Assembly (NCBI RefSeq): GCF_963576675.1
Contig: NC_088910.1
Span: forward strand, 86,300,104 to 86,364,103
DNA from: Euphorbia lathyris
Lineage: Eukaryota; Streptophyta; Magnoliopsida; Malpighiales; Euphorbiaceae
Reading direction: 5' to 3'
Length of the DNA: 64,000 nt
Both the position numbers and the translations under genes were made by a program. Position 1 is the first letter of the stretch. Each line of letters opens with the position of its first letter. Shown here piece by piece: positions 55,130 through 64,000 of the stretch. The notes beneath the pieces are model-generated. The model made no database searches. It was not told the DNA's origin and saw nothing but the letters and a program-made list of their open reading frames with translations.

Positions 55130-56140
55130 CAGAATTGGGTCTATTTAGTGGTGGAGAGAATCCCAATGTGCACTTGCATGAATATATGCGCGATATGTTT
55201 GTTGAATCCTTTGGGGTGGACGAGATTGCTCAGTGGTTCCACCATTCGCTGATAGGCGAGCCTTTGGGGTGGTTCCACTCATTACCCGACTCTTGCAAGC
55301 ATGATTGGGATCGATTGTCAGATTTATTTCTAGAAAAGTACCAAAGAGCTGAGGACAGGACTGCAGAGCGCTTCGCAATGCAGATTGGACCTATCAAGCG
55401 TTCGCTACCGAGGGTCAGTAACTATAATGGCAACAAAGATCCTATGGAACACCTTCACTTCTACTTGTAGGCTATGGGGCCTTTGGGTTTTAAAGAAGAA
55501 GAGATCACCAGTTTGTTTTGTAATTCATTGATGGGTGAGCCGTTGATGTGGTATATGTCACTTTCGATGCATGTTAAGACCGATTGGGCGGCAATGACAA
55601 AGAGGTTTATCAAAGAGTACACAGTATGGATGCTTGCGGATCAAACCCCGGACTCGCCCTCTTATGAAACACCCGAGGCAGTGTTGGCAATGCCTAGGTA
55701 TGGTGGATACCGAGATCCTATTGAGCATGCGAGGATATTCCGCAACCATATGTATGACGCCGGGTTCCCTCAATGTGAATTACATGAACATTTCCCGGAA
55801 ACCCTCATGGGAGAAGCCTTGTTGTGGCACCAAGGCCTATCAGAGGAGGAAATGGGTCATTGGATACCGCTTAGGGATGCTTTTGTGGCGAGATATGAGA
55901 TGTATGTTCTATGGACGAGATCCCTGTAAGATCTGGATAGGATCAGGCAGTTCCCCGAGGAACCATTCGTGGATTATGCTAGGAGGTGGAGGCACCGCTA
56001 TGAGCAGTGTCATGAAACAATGAGTGATAAGGTGCAGCTTATGTGCATACAGAGAGGCGCAATTCCGTTGGCGGCGAGGAGGATGAGTAGGGTATCCCTC
56101 AGGGATTATGATGATTTGATAGGCTGGGCTTTGTATGGAT
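55130..56140 (+). pseudogene. Three extra capsid-like modules of element C
   Basis: Module 2 (55130-55350): LFSGGENPNVHLHEYM, FHHSLIGEPLGWFHSLP, WDRLSDLFLEKYQ. Module 3 (55408-55630): YNGNKDPMEHLHFYL, FCNSLMGEPLMWYMSLS, WAAMTKRFIKEYT, with a TAG at 55468-55470. Module 4 (55690-56140): YGGYRDPIEHARIF, FPETLMGEALLWHQGLS, WIPLRDAFVARYE, a TAA at 55927-55929, then EEPFVDYARRWRHRYEQC, which matches the second half of module 1. All share F/Y-x-G-x-x-(D/N)-P-x-x-H, then SL-x-G-x-x-L-x-W, then W-x-x-L-x-x-x-F. Modules 2 and 3 are N-terminal halves about 280 bp apart; module 4 is complete. They lie after the zinc knuckle and before protease in the same frame. Confidence 0.78.
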
Positions 56141-57560
56141 CAGCGGATCCCTTTTATTTGAATTCAAACGTTCCTCATGTAATGGATCTGATGATTGTGG
56201 ATATTTGGGAAAGTTCCTCGGATGAGGAGGATACTGATCGGAGGATTCCTATCAATATTTGGGATGAATCTGATGATGAGCCGGAAATCGCCGTCATGAC
56301 AAGATCAGGTCGAGTGGCCGAGGGAAAGGCACCTATGGTGGAGACTGAGATAGGGGAAGGATCGGCTCCCAAGCCAGATGACCAAGTCCTCGAGCAGTTG
56401 AAGAAAACACAAGCTAAGTCTACGATGTGGGAAGTCCTATGCCATTCCAAGTACCACCGTGAAAATCTGATGAAAGAGCTGCAGAATTTGGTTATTTCTA
56501 CCGATACTGAGCCGGCAGCGTTAGTAGGAGCAATTATGGCCCGGAAGAAGACCGAAATCACGTTTACTGACGAGGATCTCCCAGAAGAGGGGAAGGCTCA
56601 CAACAAGCCTTTATACATCCGAGCAGAAATTAACGGGAAGAAGACTAGTTGTGTGATGGTCGATGATGGATCGGCCATTAATGTTTGCCCGCTGAAACTC
56701 TTGTCTAAGTTGGGAGTAGAAAGAGGGGACCTGACGGCCTCGGAAACTGTGATCAGGGCTTCTAATGATAGCCGTAGGCACATCGAAGGAGTTTTTAAGG
56801 CCAAGCTGAAAGTGGGGCCGCACGAGGAGGAAACAAAATTCACGGTGCTGGATATCTCGGTAACCTTTGCCGTGTTGTTGGGACGCCCATGGTTCCACAA
56901 GTTGGGAGGTGTGCCCTCCACGCTCCATCAAATGATCAAATTCCCCTTCGTGGAGGAGATAGTGACGATCAGAGCTGAGAAATTGAGTTCGGTGGCGGCA
57001 TTGGGAATTGAGCCTCAACTTTTCTCCAGATTCCAAGTTTCTGGGATCTACGAGTCTAGCATGACCTCCGATGTGGTGAAAATGATGAAGGGGGGTTTCA
57101 TCCCCGGTATGGGCTTGGGAGCACACCATCAAGGGTTGCCAGAATTTCCGGATTTCAAGAGTCATAAAACTCGGAGGGGTTTAGGATATGAGCTGGGAGG
57201 TCCACCCAACACAAGTGGTGAAGGAAAGGTGGGCCTAAAGAAGTATTTTGTGAATGAGGGGCACGGAAAGGTTTATTCGGGGACTCTCGAGTCATGGACT
57301 AGCACCGAAGGAAAGATTCTGCCAGGTTTTGAGATCTTCAATGATGTTACCGACTGGGGCAAAGGAAAGGCAAGATGCTTCGTTGAGGAGATCATGATGT
57401 TAGATTTGAACGCCGAGGAGCAGGTCATCACTATTGAGGCCACTGTGGGAGCGGTAGATGAACCCGGTACCTCGAAAGCCTATGAGAAACCCGAGAACCC
57501 TGATGATGAGAATTGTATTACTGCTTTATTTGAATCCGATGATGTACTCGCCAACACTAT
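56141..57560 (+). CDS. Protease and G-patch region of element C polyprotein
   Basis: The frame open from 55969 continues here. An acidic linker with MTRSGRVAEGKAP is followed by a retropepsin-like protease: IRAEINGKKTSCVMVDDGSA, INVCPLKLLSKLG, then FAVLLGRPWFHKLG. The active site reads D-D-G-S where many retroviral-type proteases have D-S/T-G; D-G-S/G-S forms are usual in this lineage. About 150 residues later MMKGGFIPGMGLGAHHQGLP and RRGLGYE form a G-patch, an RNA- or RNA-helicase-binding motif found in some Tat polyproteins. A 150-residue acidic spacer then leads to RT. Confidence 0.8.
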
Positions 57561-59160
57561 CAATGAAATGAATTCTGATTTTGCTTACTTGCTTGATGTT
57601 GATCGTGATCATTCCATGCATTCTCATTCATATAACATGCCTACATTTGAAATCAATACAATAGAAATGTCAACTTTCAATCTTGGTACGGATGAAAATC
57701 CTAAACTTATACAAATTGCTCAAGAATTAACTATTGAAGAGAGGAAAGAATTTGAGAGAATAATTAAAAAATACGAAATAGTGTTTGCTTGGGCATACGA
57801 AGACATGCCAGGAATCGATCAATCAATCGTAACTCACCGTATTCCAACATACCCCGACGCGAAGCCCGTGAAGCAAAAACTCCGACGCATGAGACCGGAA
57901 TGGGCAGATAAGATCAGAGAAGAAGTGAAGAAGCAATTAGAAGCAGGGTTCATCGAAGTAATCGACTATCCCCCTTGGGTCGCAAATGTAGTGCCCATCG
58001 CAAAGAAGGACGGCAAAGTGAGAATGTGCATCGATTATAGAGATCTTAACAAGGCGTGCCCCAAAGATGAATTCGTGTTGCCTCATATTGACATGTTGAT
58101 CGACAGTGCAGCATCAAGCGTCTTACACACGAATGTGGACGGTTTCATGGGCTACATGCAAGTTCAGATGGCTGAGAAGCACAAAGCAAAAACCTCGTTC
58201 ACAACTGAGTGGGGAACATACTGCTATAGGGTGATGCCGTTTGGTTTGAAAAATACCGGGGCAACTTACCAGCGAATGGCTACGGCACTGTTTCATGATA
58301 TGATACACAAAGAGGTAGAAGTTTATGTGGATGACATGATGGTCAAGTCGGAGATAAGAGAGGGGCATTTCGCTGCACTCGAGAAGTCTTTTGCCCGAAT
58401 TGCAGAATTCAAACTAAGGTTAAACCCGAAGAAGTGCTTCTTCGGCGTTTCGTCGGGGAAAATCTTAGGCTACGTAATCGGAAACAAGGGAATTGAGGTA
58501 GATCCCGATAAAGTAAAGGCCATACGAGAAATGCCAGCGCCAAAGAATGAGAAAGAAGTGAGGGGGTTTCTGGGGCAGGTTCAGTATATCAGTCGGTTCA
58601 TAGCAAGACTCACTGCAATCTGCGAGCCGATCTTTAAGTTGCTACGGAAAGATCAACCCACGATTTGGAATGATAAGTGTCAGCAAGCCTTAGAGAAGAT
58701 CCGGGACTACTTGTCTAATCCGCCAGTTCTGAGACCGCCTAAACTTGGAAAACCGCTTCTCCTCTATGTAGCAATCGAAGAGCGATCTATTGGGGCAATG
58801 CTGGCCCAAGAAGGGGACACTAGTGCGGAACACGCAGTGTATTATCTGAGTAAGAAGTTCCTGGAGTACGAGCTTAAATATAACATGATTGAAAAGACGT
58901 GCATGGCGGTAGTATGGTTAACAAAGAAACTACGGCACTATTTTCAATCTTACAAAGTGATCATTATTTCTCGAATGGATCCTGTGAAGTATCTATACCG
59001 AACTCCATCCTTAACTGGGAAGCTGGCCCGATGGTTGTTGTTGTTGTCAGAGTTCGACATCGAGTATATGACGAAGAAAGTTATTAAAGGGAGAGCCGTG
59101 GCAGAATTTTTAGCCAATCAGCCTCTGAACGCAGAAAAAGAAGAGATAAGCTATGATTTT
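57561..59160 (+). CDS. Reverse transcriptase and first RNase H of element C
   Basis: RT motifs in order: WAYEDMPGIDQSIVTHRI, KQLEAGFIEVIDYPPWVANV, VRMCIDYRDLNKACPKD, NVDGFMGYMQVQM (first catalytic Asp), FGLKNTGATYQRM, YVDDMMVKS at 58324 (catalytic pair) and LNPKKCFFGVSSGKILGYVI. The connection EVRGFLGQVQYISRFIARLT leads to the first RNase H, LLLYVAIEERSIGAMLAQE, where the usual catalytic Asp is Val/Ala-like and the domain looks degenerate, as is typical of Tat. SLTGKLARWLLLLSEFDIEY completes it. No stop or shift in this segment. Confidence 0.9.
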
Positions 59161-59640
59161 CCGGATGAGCACTTAAACGCAATAGAAGTTATACTATGGA
59201 AAATGTTCTTTGATGGGGCAGTTAACTCGAATGGAGCCGGGGTAGGAGTATTACTCATCTCACCGGAGGGAGAAAGGATCCCGATGGCAAAGAAGATATC
59301 CTTCCCTCTCACTAATAATATGGCCGAATATGAAGCGTGCATCTATGGTTGGAGTCATTAGCAGCACTGGGAGCATCATATGTTGAAATCTGGGGCGACT
59401 CAAAGCTGATCATCGAACAGGCACAAGGAAACTGGGAAGTGAGGGAAGAAAGGTTACATCCATACCTAGACCAGCTAGAAGGGTTGGCACTAAGATTCAA
59501 TGAATGTCGTTTTCATCATATCCTTCGGGCACAGAACCAGGCAGCGGATGCTTTGGCCACTTTGGTGTCAGTTTGGGACAACCCTCGGAACCTTGCCTCG
59601 AAGCCTTTGGTATTGAAGAGATCTCACAAACCATGCTACG
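59161..59640 (+). pseudogene. Archaeal-type RNase H (aRH) of element C, one-base deletion
   Basis: WKMFFDGAVNSNGAGVGVLL, TNNMAEYEACIYG, WGDSKLIIEQAQGNW and AQNQAADALATL carry all four acidic positions (D, E, D, D) expected of an active RNase H. The frame breaks at about 59348 by loss of one base after IYG, giving a stop at 59359-59361; the next frame carries on immediately. An active second RNase H beside a degenerate first one is the accepted mark of the Tat lineage. Confidence 0.87.
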
Positions 59641-60920
59641 AAGATGTAATGCTGTTAGGGGCAGATGAAAAGCCGTGGTATTTCGATATCGTAAACTTCA
59701 TGAAGAGCGGAACATACCCGGCAGAATCGGAACTTAGGGATCAGGCTGTGATTAGAAGGTTAGCTCAGCAGTTCGTCATCCACAACAACTTGCTTTACAA
59801 AAGGCACACTGATGGTTTACAACTGAGGTGCTTGGATGCGGGAGAAGCCCGCGAGGCAATGGAGTCAGTACACTCGGGAATTTGTGGATCCCATATGGGA
59901 GGGGCTGTATTGGCAAAGAAAATCATAAGGGAAGGCTTCTATTGGCTCACCATGGAAAGAGATTGTAACGAATATGCTAAGAAATGCCATGATTGTCAAA
60001 TCCACGGAGATTATAATCATTTACCGGCTATGGAACTGCACGTATTAGCACCCATTTGGCCATTTGCGGCTTGGGGCATTGACATTATCGGAGAGGTAAG
60101 GCCTAATGCTTCGAACGGGCACAAATTCATTGCAATCGCTATTGATTATTTCACCAAGTGGGTGGAGGCAGAATCATTTAGCAAGTTGGGGTCTAAACAG
60201 ATGAGGAAGTTCATTGAAAAGCACTTGATCACCAGATTCGGAGTACCTCATCATATGATCACGGATAATAGGGTCCATTTTCAAGGAGAAGTGAAAAGTC
60301 TATTCCAAGAGTACGGTATTGAACATCATAGGTCTTCTCCGTATCGTCCGCAAGCTAATGGCGCAGTTGAGGCAGCTAATAAGAACCTTAAAAGGATTCT
60401 CGTAAAGACAGTAGAATCGCACCAGAACTGGCACGAGCAGCTTCCACTCGCTTTATGGGCTTATCGCACTACGGTTAGGACATCAACTGGGGCAACGCCG
60501 TTCTCCTTAGTGTATGGGGCAGAAGCAGTCCTGCCGATTGAGATTGAAAAGCGATCGTTGAGAATCGCGGTAGAAGCAGAAATTCCCGAGACGGAATGGG
60601 TGAAGAAGCGATATGAGCAGTTGGCATTGGTGGATGAGAAGAGAATGGAGGCTTTTTACCACGTGCACTTATATCAGAGAAGGATGGCCCGAGCCTTCAA
60701 CAAAAAGGTCAAGGTCAGCCCTATCAAAGAAAGGGATATGGTGTTGAAACAGATCCGAGTGACGCACACCGACCCTAGGGGCAAGTACAGGCCAAACTGG
60801 GAAGGACCATTCCTCGTGAATAAAATCCTAAGCAAAGGGGCGGTGAAGCTAACTACTATGGACGGCATGGAGTTCTCCGAACCTACCAATCTGGATAGGC
60901 TTAAGAAATACTTTTCGTAA
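59641..60920 (+). CDS. Integrase of element C
   Basis: HHCC zinc domain: VHSGICGSHMGGAVLAKKII with CHDCQIHGD. Core: FAAWGIDIIGEVRPN (Asp), FGVPHHMITDNRVHFQ (Asp; the usual Gly of TDNG is Arg) and PQANGAVEAANKNLKRIL (Glu). C-terminal part: WAYRTTVRTSTGATPFSLVYG, then GKYRPNWEGPFLVNKILSKG. It ends LKKYFS with TAA at 60918-60920 and a run of A. No chromodomain, as expected for Tat. Confidence 0.92.
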
Positions 60921-60954
60921 AAAAAAAAAAAAAAGAAAGAAATAAAAATTCCCG

Positions 60955-61107
60955 ATAGGTCGAAAACCCGCAAAGGGCGACCTATGCAACAATAAGGGAC
61001 ATCCCAATGGGTGAAAACCCGAAAGGGCGCTCATTTGAAAATTTCGGGATAATAAAAGGAGAGTTGAAAAATCGCTGGGATCTGAAAACCGAAAAAAGGC
61101 GGGTCCT
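60955..61107 (+). repeat. Three RNA hairpins with AAAA bulge directly after the C stop codon
   Basis: 60955-60985: outer stem ATAGGTCG/CGACCTAT, AAAA on the 5' side, inner stem CCC/GGG, loop GCAAA. 61007-61034: ATGGGTG/CGCTCAT (two G-U pairs), AAAA, CCC/GGG, loop GAAA. 61077-61107: GGGATCTG/CGGGTCCT (with G-U pairs), AAAA, CC/GG, A-rich loop. The first starts 35 bp after the pol stop. Six further copies lie in element D. Confidence 0.8.
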
Positions 61108-61382
61108 GGTAACAGCAGTTATATCTTGAGCAATTATAAAAAATAGTGTATAATCGGCTAAGTATTTCTGTTGTTTGTAAATAAATAAAGGCATGAATAC
61201 ATTTGAAGAGAATGATTGGAATTATTATGATCGACTGAATGCATGGTATTGTAAGTCATGAGTTATACATTTCTTTTCCCCACCACCAGATAAAAAGCCT
61301 ACCCAAATATATTTTTCACATATACCCGCCATACATCACGGTAGTACTAATAAAGTTGTAAACCGAAATAATGACGGGACTA

Positions 61383-61691
61383 TCAATGAGAAGGAATCCC
61401 AAAGTCCCAAAAGCCCTCAAACGAATCAAAGCCTCCGAAGTAAGGTTCCCACTCCTCGGCAATTCGGCGGCTCTCCACCGCAATCTGCAAACTCCCCTCA
61501 GCAGCTCGCTGGGCTTCTATATCCACACGGCTCCTCTCCTCGGTTGCTCGGCCTCGCTCCTCCCAGTTGGAGCGCTCATCCTCCTTATCCCGACTATGAT
61601 GTCCGATCTGAGCATCAGCATCCAGTAGCCACTCCCCTTGCCCAACCGCCACGTTCTCCTGTAATCTTCGGTCAATAGAATGGAGGTCTCC
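61383..61691 (-). CDS. Antisense exon-like ORF in the 3' region of C
   Basis: Open on the minus strand from acceptor TTTCTTTACAG (61692 upward) to a stop at 61383. It encodes a charged helical segment with NWEERGRATEERSRVDIEAQ and RRIAEEWEPYFGG, probably coiled coil. Some Tat elements carry an antisense ORF between integrase and 3' LTR (known in Grande- and RIRE2-type elements), and the position and strand fit. I could not find the upstream exons, and the sequence does not let me name a domain. Confidence 0.4.
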   Translation of the reverse strand, partial: GDLHSIDRRLQENVAVGQGEWLLDADAQIGHHSRDKEDERSNWEERGRATEERSRVDIEAQRAAEGSLQIAVESRRIAEEWEPYFGGFDSFEGFWDFGIPSH

Positions 61692-61916
61692 CTGTAAAGA
61701 AAATATGAGGGAAGCAATGTATAAAAAAAAGAGAAAAAGAGAGAAAAATATTCATTCATAATCATGTGCATACATATCACTACACTAGGTCATACCATAA
61801 AAATATTCACCAGGTGATGGGCGTGACTCAAGTCAAGCCGCATGCAGAAATACGCGGATAGCTCCAAGAAATCCGTGTGAGTTTAGGCAGGCTCCGATAG
61901 GTAAATTAAAATTCGA

Positions 61917-62270
61917 TCAATGGGCACAGGCCCCGCTATGGATTGTGGTCTACGGCATTATCAATGGGCACAGGCCCCGCTACAGACTGCGGTCTACGGC
62001 ATCATCAATGGGCACAGGCCCCGCTACGGACTGCGGTCTACGGTATCATTAATGGGCACAGGCCCCGCTACGGACTGCGGTCTACGGCATCATCAGTGGG
62101 CACAGGCCCCGCTACGGACTGCGGTCTACGACATTATCAATGGGCACAGGCCCCGCTACGGACTACTGTCTACGGCATCACCAACGGGCATAGGCCCCGC
62201 TACGGACTGCGGTCTACGGCATCATCAATAGGCACAGTCCCTGCTACAGACTTCGGTCTACGGCATCATC
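61917..62270. repeat. 44-bp minisatellite, eight copies
   Basis: Unit TGGGCACAGGCCCCGCTACG followed by GACTGCGGTCTACGGCATCA and TCAA. Copies start at 61921, 61965, 62009 and so on at exact 44-bp steps. Confidence 0.95.
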
Positions 62271-62289
62271 GACTCCGGTCAAACGCAGA

Positions 62290-62512
62290 CGATCCTGGTA
62301 AAAAGAAGCGACTGCGGTCACAAACTCTCGGACGAGTGATGAAGCTCGAATATCAAAGCAACTGCGGTCACAAACTCTCGGACGAGTGATAAAGCCCAAA
62401 TATCAAAGCGACTGCGGTAAAAAAAAAAAAACTCTCGGACGAGTGATAAAGCCCAAATATCAAAGCGACTGCGGTCAAAAACTCTCGGACGAGTGATAAA
62501 GCCCAGCTATCA
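62290..62512. repeat. About 50-bp minisatellite, four copies
   Basis: Unit AAAGCGACTGCGGTCACAAA then CTCTCGGACGAGTGATAAAG. GACTGCGGT is shared with the array before it. Confidence 0.9.
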
Positions 62513-62517
62513 TCAAC

Positions 62518-63035
62518 AAAGGACGCCTGCAATCGATGTAGAGATTAGGGTTGAACGGTTGATTTAGAGATATGCAAAACGAAAGGACGCCTGCAATCAA
62601 TGTAGAGATTAGGGTCGATAGGTTGATTTGGAGATGTGCAAACGAAAGGACGCCTGCGATCGATGTATAGATTAGGGTCGAATGTTCGATTTGGAGATCT
62701 ACGATATAAGAAAACGCCTGCGATCGATGCAGAGATTAGGGTAGAACGATGAATTTTGAGATATGCAAAACGAGAGGACGCCCGCGATCGATGTATAGAT
62801 TAGGGTTGAACGGTTGATTTAGAGATATGCAAAATGAGAGGACGCCCGCAATCGATGTATAGATTAGGGTCGAACAGTTGGTTTGGAGATATACAAACGA
62901 AAGGACGCATGCGATCGATGTATAGATTAGGGTCGAATGTTCGATTTGGAGATCTACAATACAACAAAAACGCCTGCGATCGATGTAGAGATTAGGGTAG
63001 AACGATGGATTTTGAGATATGCAAAACGAAAGAGT
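62518..63035. repeat. About 63-bp minisatellite, eight to nine copies
   Basis: Unit AGGACGCCTGCGATCGATGT then AGAGATTAGGGTCGAACG and GTTGATTTGGAGATATGCAA. Confidence 0.93.
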
Positions 63036-63645
63036 ACCTGCGGTCGAGATAAAGACTAGGGTCGCTAGAAAAAGCAACTTTACATGCGGTCCAGATAAAG
63101 ACTAGGGTCGCTAGAAAAAGCAACTTTACCTGCGGTCGAGATAAAGACTAGGGTCGCTAGAAAAAGCAACTTTACCTGCGGTCGAGATAAAGACTAGGGT
63201 AGCTGGAAAGAGCAATTTTACCTGCGGTTGATTTAGAGACTAGGGTAGCTGGAAAGAGCAATTTTACCTGCGGTTGATTTAGAAACTAGGGTAGTTGGAA
63301 AGAGCAATTTTACCTGCGGTTGATTTAGAAACTAGGGTAGCTGGAAAGAGCAATTTTACCTGCGGTTGATTTGAAGACTAGGGTAGCTAGAAAGAGCAAC
63401 TTTACCTGCGGTCGATTTAGACTAGGGTCGCTAGAGAGAGCAATGTTACCTGCGATCGATTTAGACTAGGGTCGCTAAAGAGAGCAATTTTACCCGCAGT
63501 TGATTTGGAAACTAGGGTAGCTAGAAAGAGCAACTTTACCTGCGGTCAATTTAGACTAGGGTCACTAGATAGAGCTATATACCTGCGGTCGATTTAGAGG
63601 CTAGGGTCACCGAAAGGAGCGTTCGTCTGCAGTCGATTCAGAGGC
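63036..63645. repeat. About 46-bp minisatellite, about thirteen copies
   Basis: Unit TTTACCTGCGGTCGATTTAG then AGACTAGGGTCGCTAGAAAG and AGCAAC. Homologous to 43555-43985 of D. Contains CTGCGGTCGA, echoing the other arrays. Confidence 0.93.
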
Positions 63646-63815
63646 AAGGACGGGACAACCAAGGCGAAGGTCGAAGACAAGGCCGGAGCATGCGACATAG
63701 AGATCAGGTATTCTTCCTCCTACTCTATACGTGTCTTTTACTTTAATATATTTACATTGCATGTGTTGCGTTAGCAAAAAACGTTTTCAAAACACACACA
63801 TCACTGTCAAAATAG

Positions 63816-63830
63816 GAAAGTAGGGGCAAC
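63816..63830 (+). other. Polypurine tract of element C
   Basis: AAAGTAGGGGCAAC immediately before the 3' LTR. Confidence 0.85.
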
Positions 63831-64000
63831 TGTAGACACCGAGTCGGAGGACCTGTGACAAAAACCTGTAAACAAGACGGTCAAAGCGGTTGATTCCGGA
63901 AGTTTTAAAACAAAAATATATAATAAGGAAAGAAAAGTTAATGTGAGTCGCGGTCGTCAAGTGGACGGCTCGCGAGTGCTCAGCGACGTGGTGCGAGCGC
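63831..64000 (+). repeat. Start of the 3' LTR of element C
   Basis: TGTAGACACCGAGTCGGAGG and on, matching 49384-49553 with two or three substitutions. Truncated by the window edge. Confidence 0.95.

Larger units (their letters stand above)
49384..64000 (+). mobile_element. Element C: Tat-lineage Gypsy retrotransposon, runs off right edge
   Basis: 5' LTR from 49384, leader, gag with repeated capsid modules, protease with G-patch, RT, RNase H, archaeal-type RNase H, integrase, 2.9-kb 3' region with hairpins and four minisatellite arrays, polypurine tract, 3' LTR from 63831. A second RNase H between the first RNase H and integrase defines the Tat/Ogre lineage. The first 170 bp of the two LTRs are nearly identical (two or three differences seen), so insertion is recent. 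Coding lesions are few: single-base shifts near 54139 and 59348, nonsense codons at 55468 and 55927. Confidence 0.9.

Noticed and set aside
55468..55929. The two stops as recoding sites separating extra capsid modules
   Set aside because: TAG and TAA sit inside module cores (module 3 helix and module 4 middle) rather than between modules, so decay is simpler.
61917..63645. Regularly spaced repeats that could look like a CRISPR array
   Set aside because: Repeats are head-to-tail without unique spacers, in a eukaryotic retroelement 3' region.

Overview
This is a plant nuclear window, almost entirely retroelements inserted into one another. The evidence is Sirevirus-type Copia, Tat-lineage Gypsy, TRIM, L1-type LINE, hAT and MULE elements, plus a plant-only plant mobile domain (PMD/MAIL-like) gene. 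I see no intact single-copy host gene, no rRNA or tRNA gene and no CRISPR array. I did not identify the species; an angiosperm, probably a eudicot, is the most I would say.

Region 1 (1-17887). A PMD gene on the minus strand (exons at 1-516, 613-827, 1309-1684) is split in its first intron by a Copia element, A (5' LTR 1851-3177, gag, pol, third ORF). The distal part of A and the other side of the insertion site are inverted. A truncated LTR at 16841-17887 faces the other way, the target duplication CTATG appears as CATAG, and a 39-nt first exon (16589-16627) now points right. Element A also carries a 1283-bp solo LTR inside its integrase. Between 12.6 and 16.5 kb lie a MULE carrying what looks like a captured host exon and a foldback MITE.

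Region 2 (17888-29062). An L1-type LINE pseudogene contains two clean LTR-like insertions with 5-bp duplications. A broken hAT transposase, an LTR-like fragment and a tandem TRIM array (LTR x4, internal x3) with matching TTGTT flanks follow.

Region 3 (29064-64000). A second Sirevirus-like Copia element, B (minus strand, 3' LTR 29064-30554), has its 5' LTR cut at 39625 by element D. D is a minus-strand Tat-like element with large LTRs and only a gag-like ORF. D is in turn cut at 49384 by element C, a long Tat Gypsy element on the plus strand that runs to the window end (3' LTR from 63831). C encodes gag, protease with G-patch, RT, RNase H, a second archaeal-type RNase H and integrase, with only a few point lesions.

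Most notable observations: (i) nine RNA hairpins with the same fixed AAAA bulge and compensatory base changes downstream of the coding region of C and D; (ii) four capsid-like modules in the C polyprotein, three of them after the zinc knuckle; (iii) a third ORF in both Copia elements preceded by its own conserved TATA box; (iv) the PMD gene split by a Copia insertion and an inversion; (v) the TRIM tandem array.
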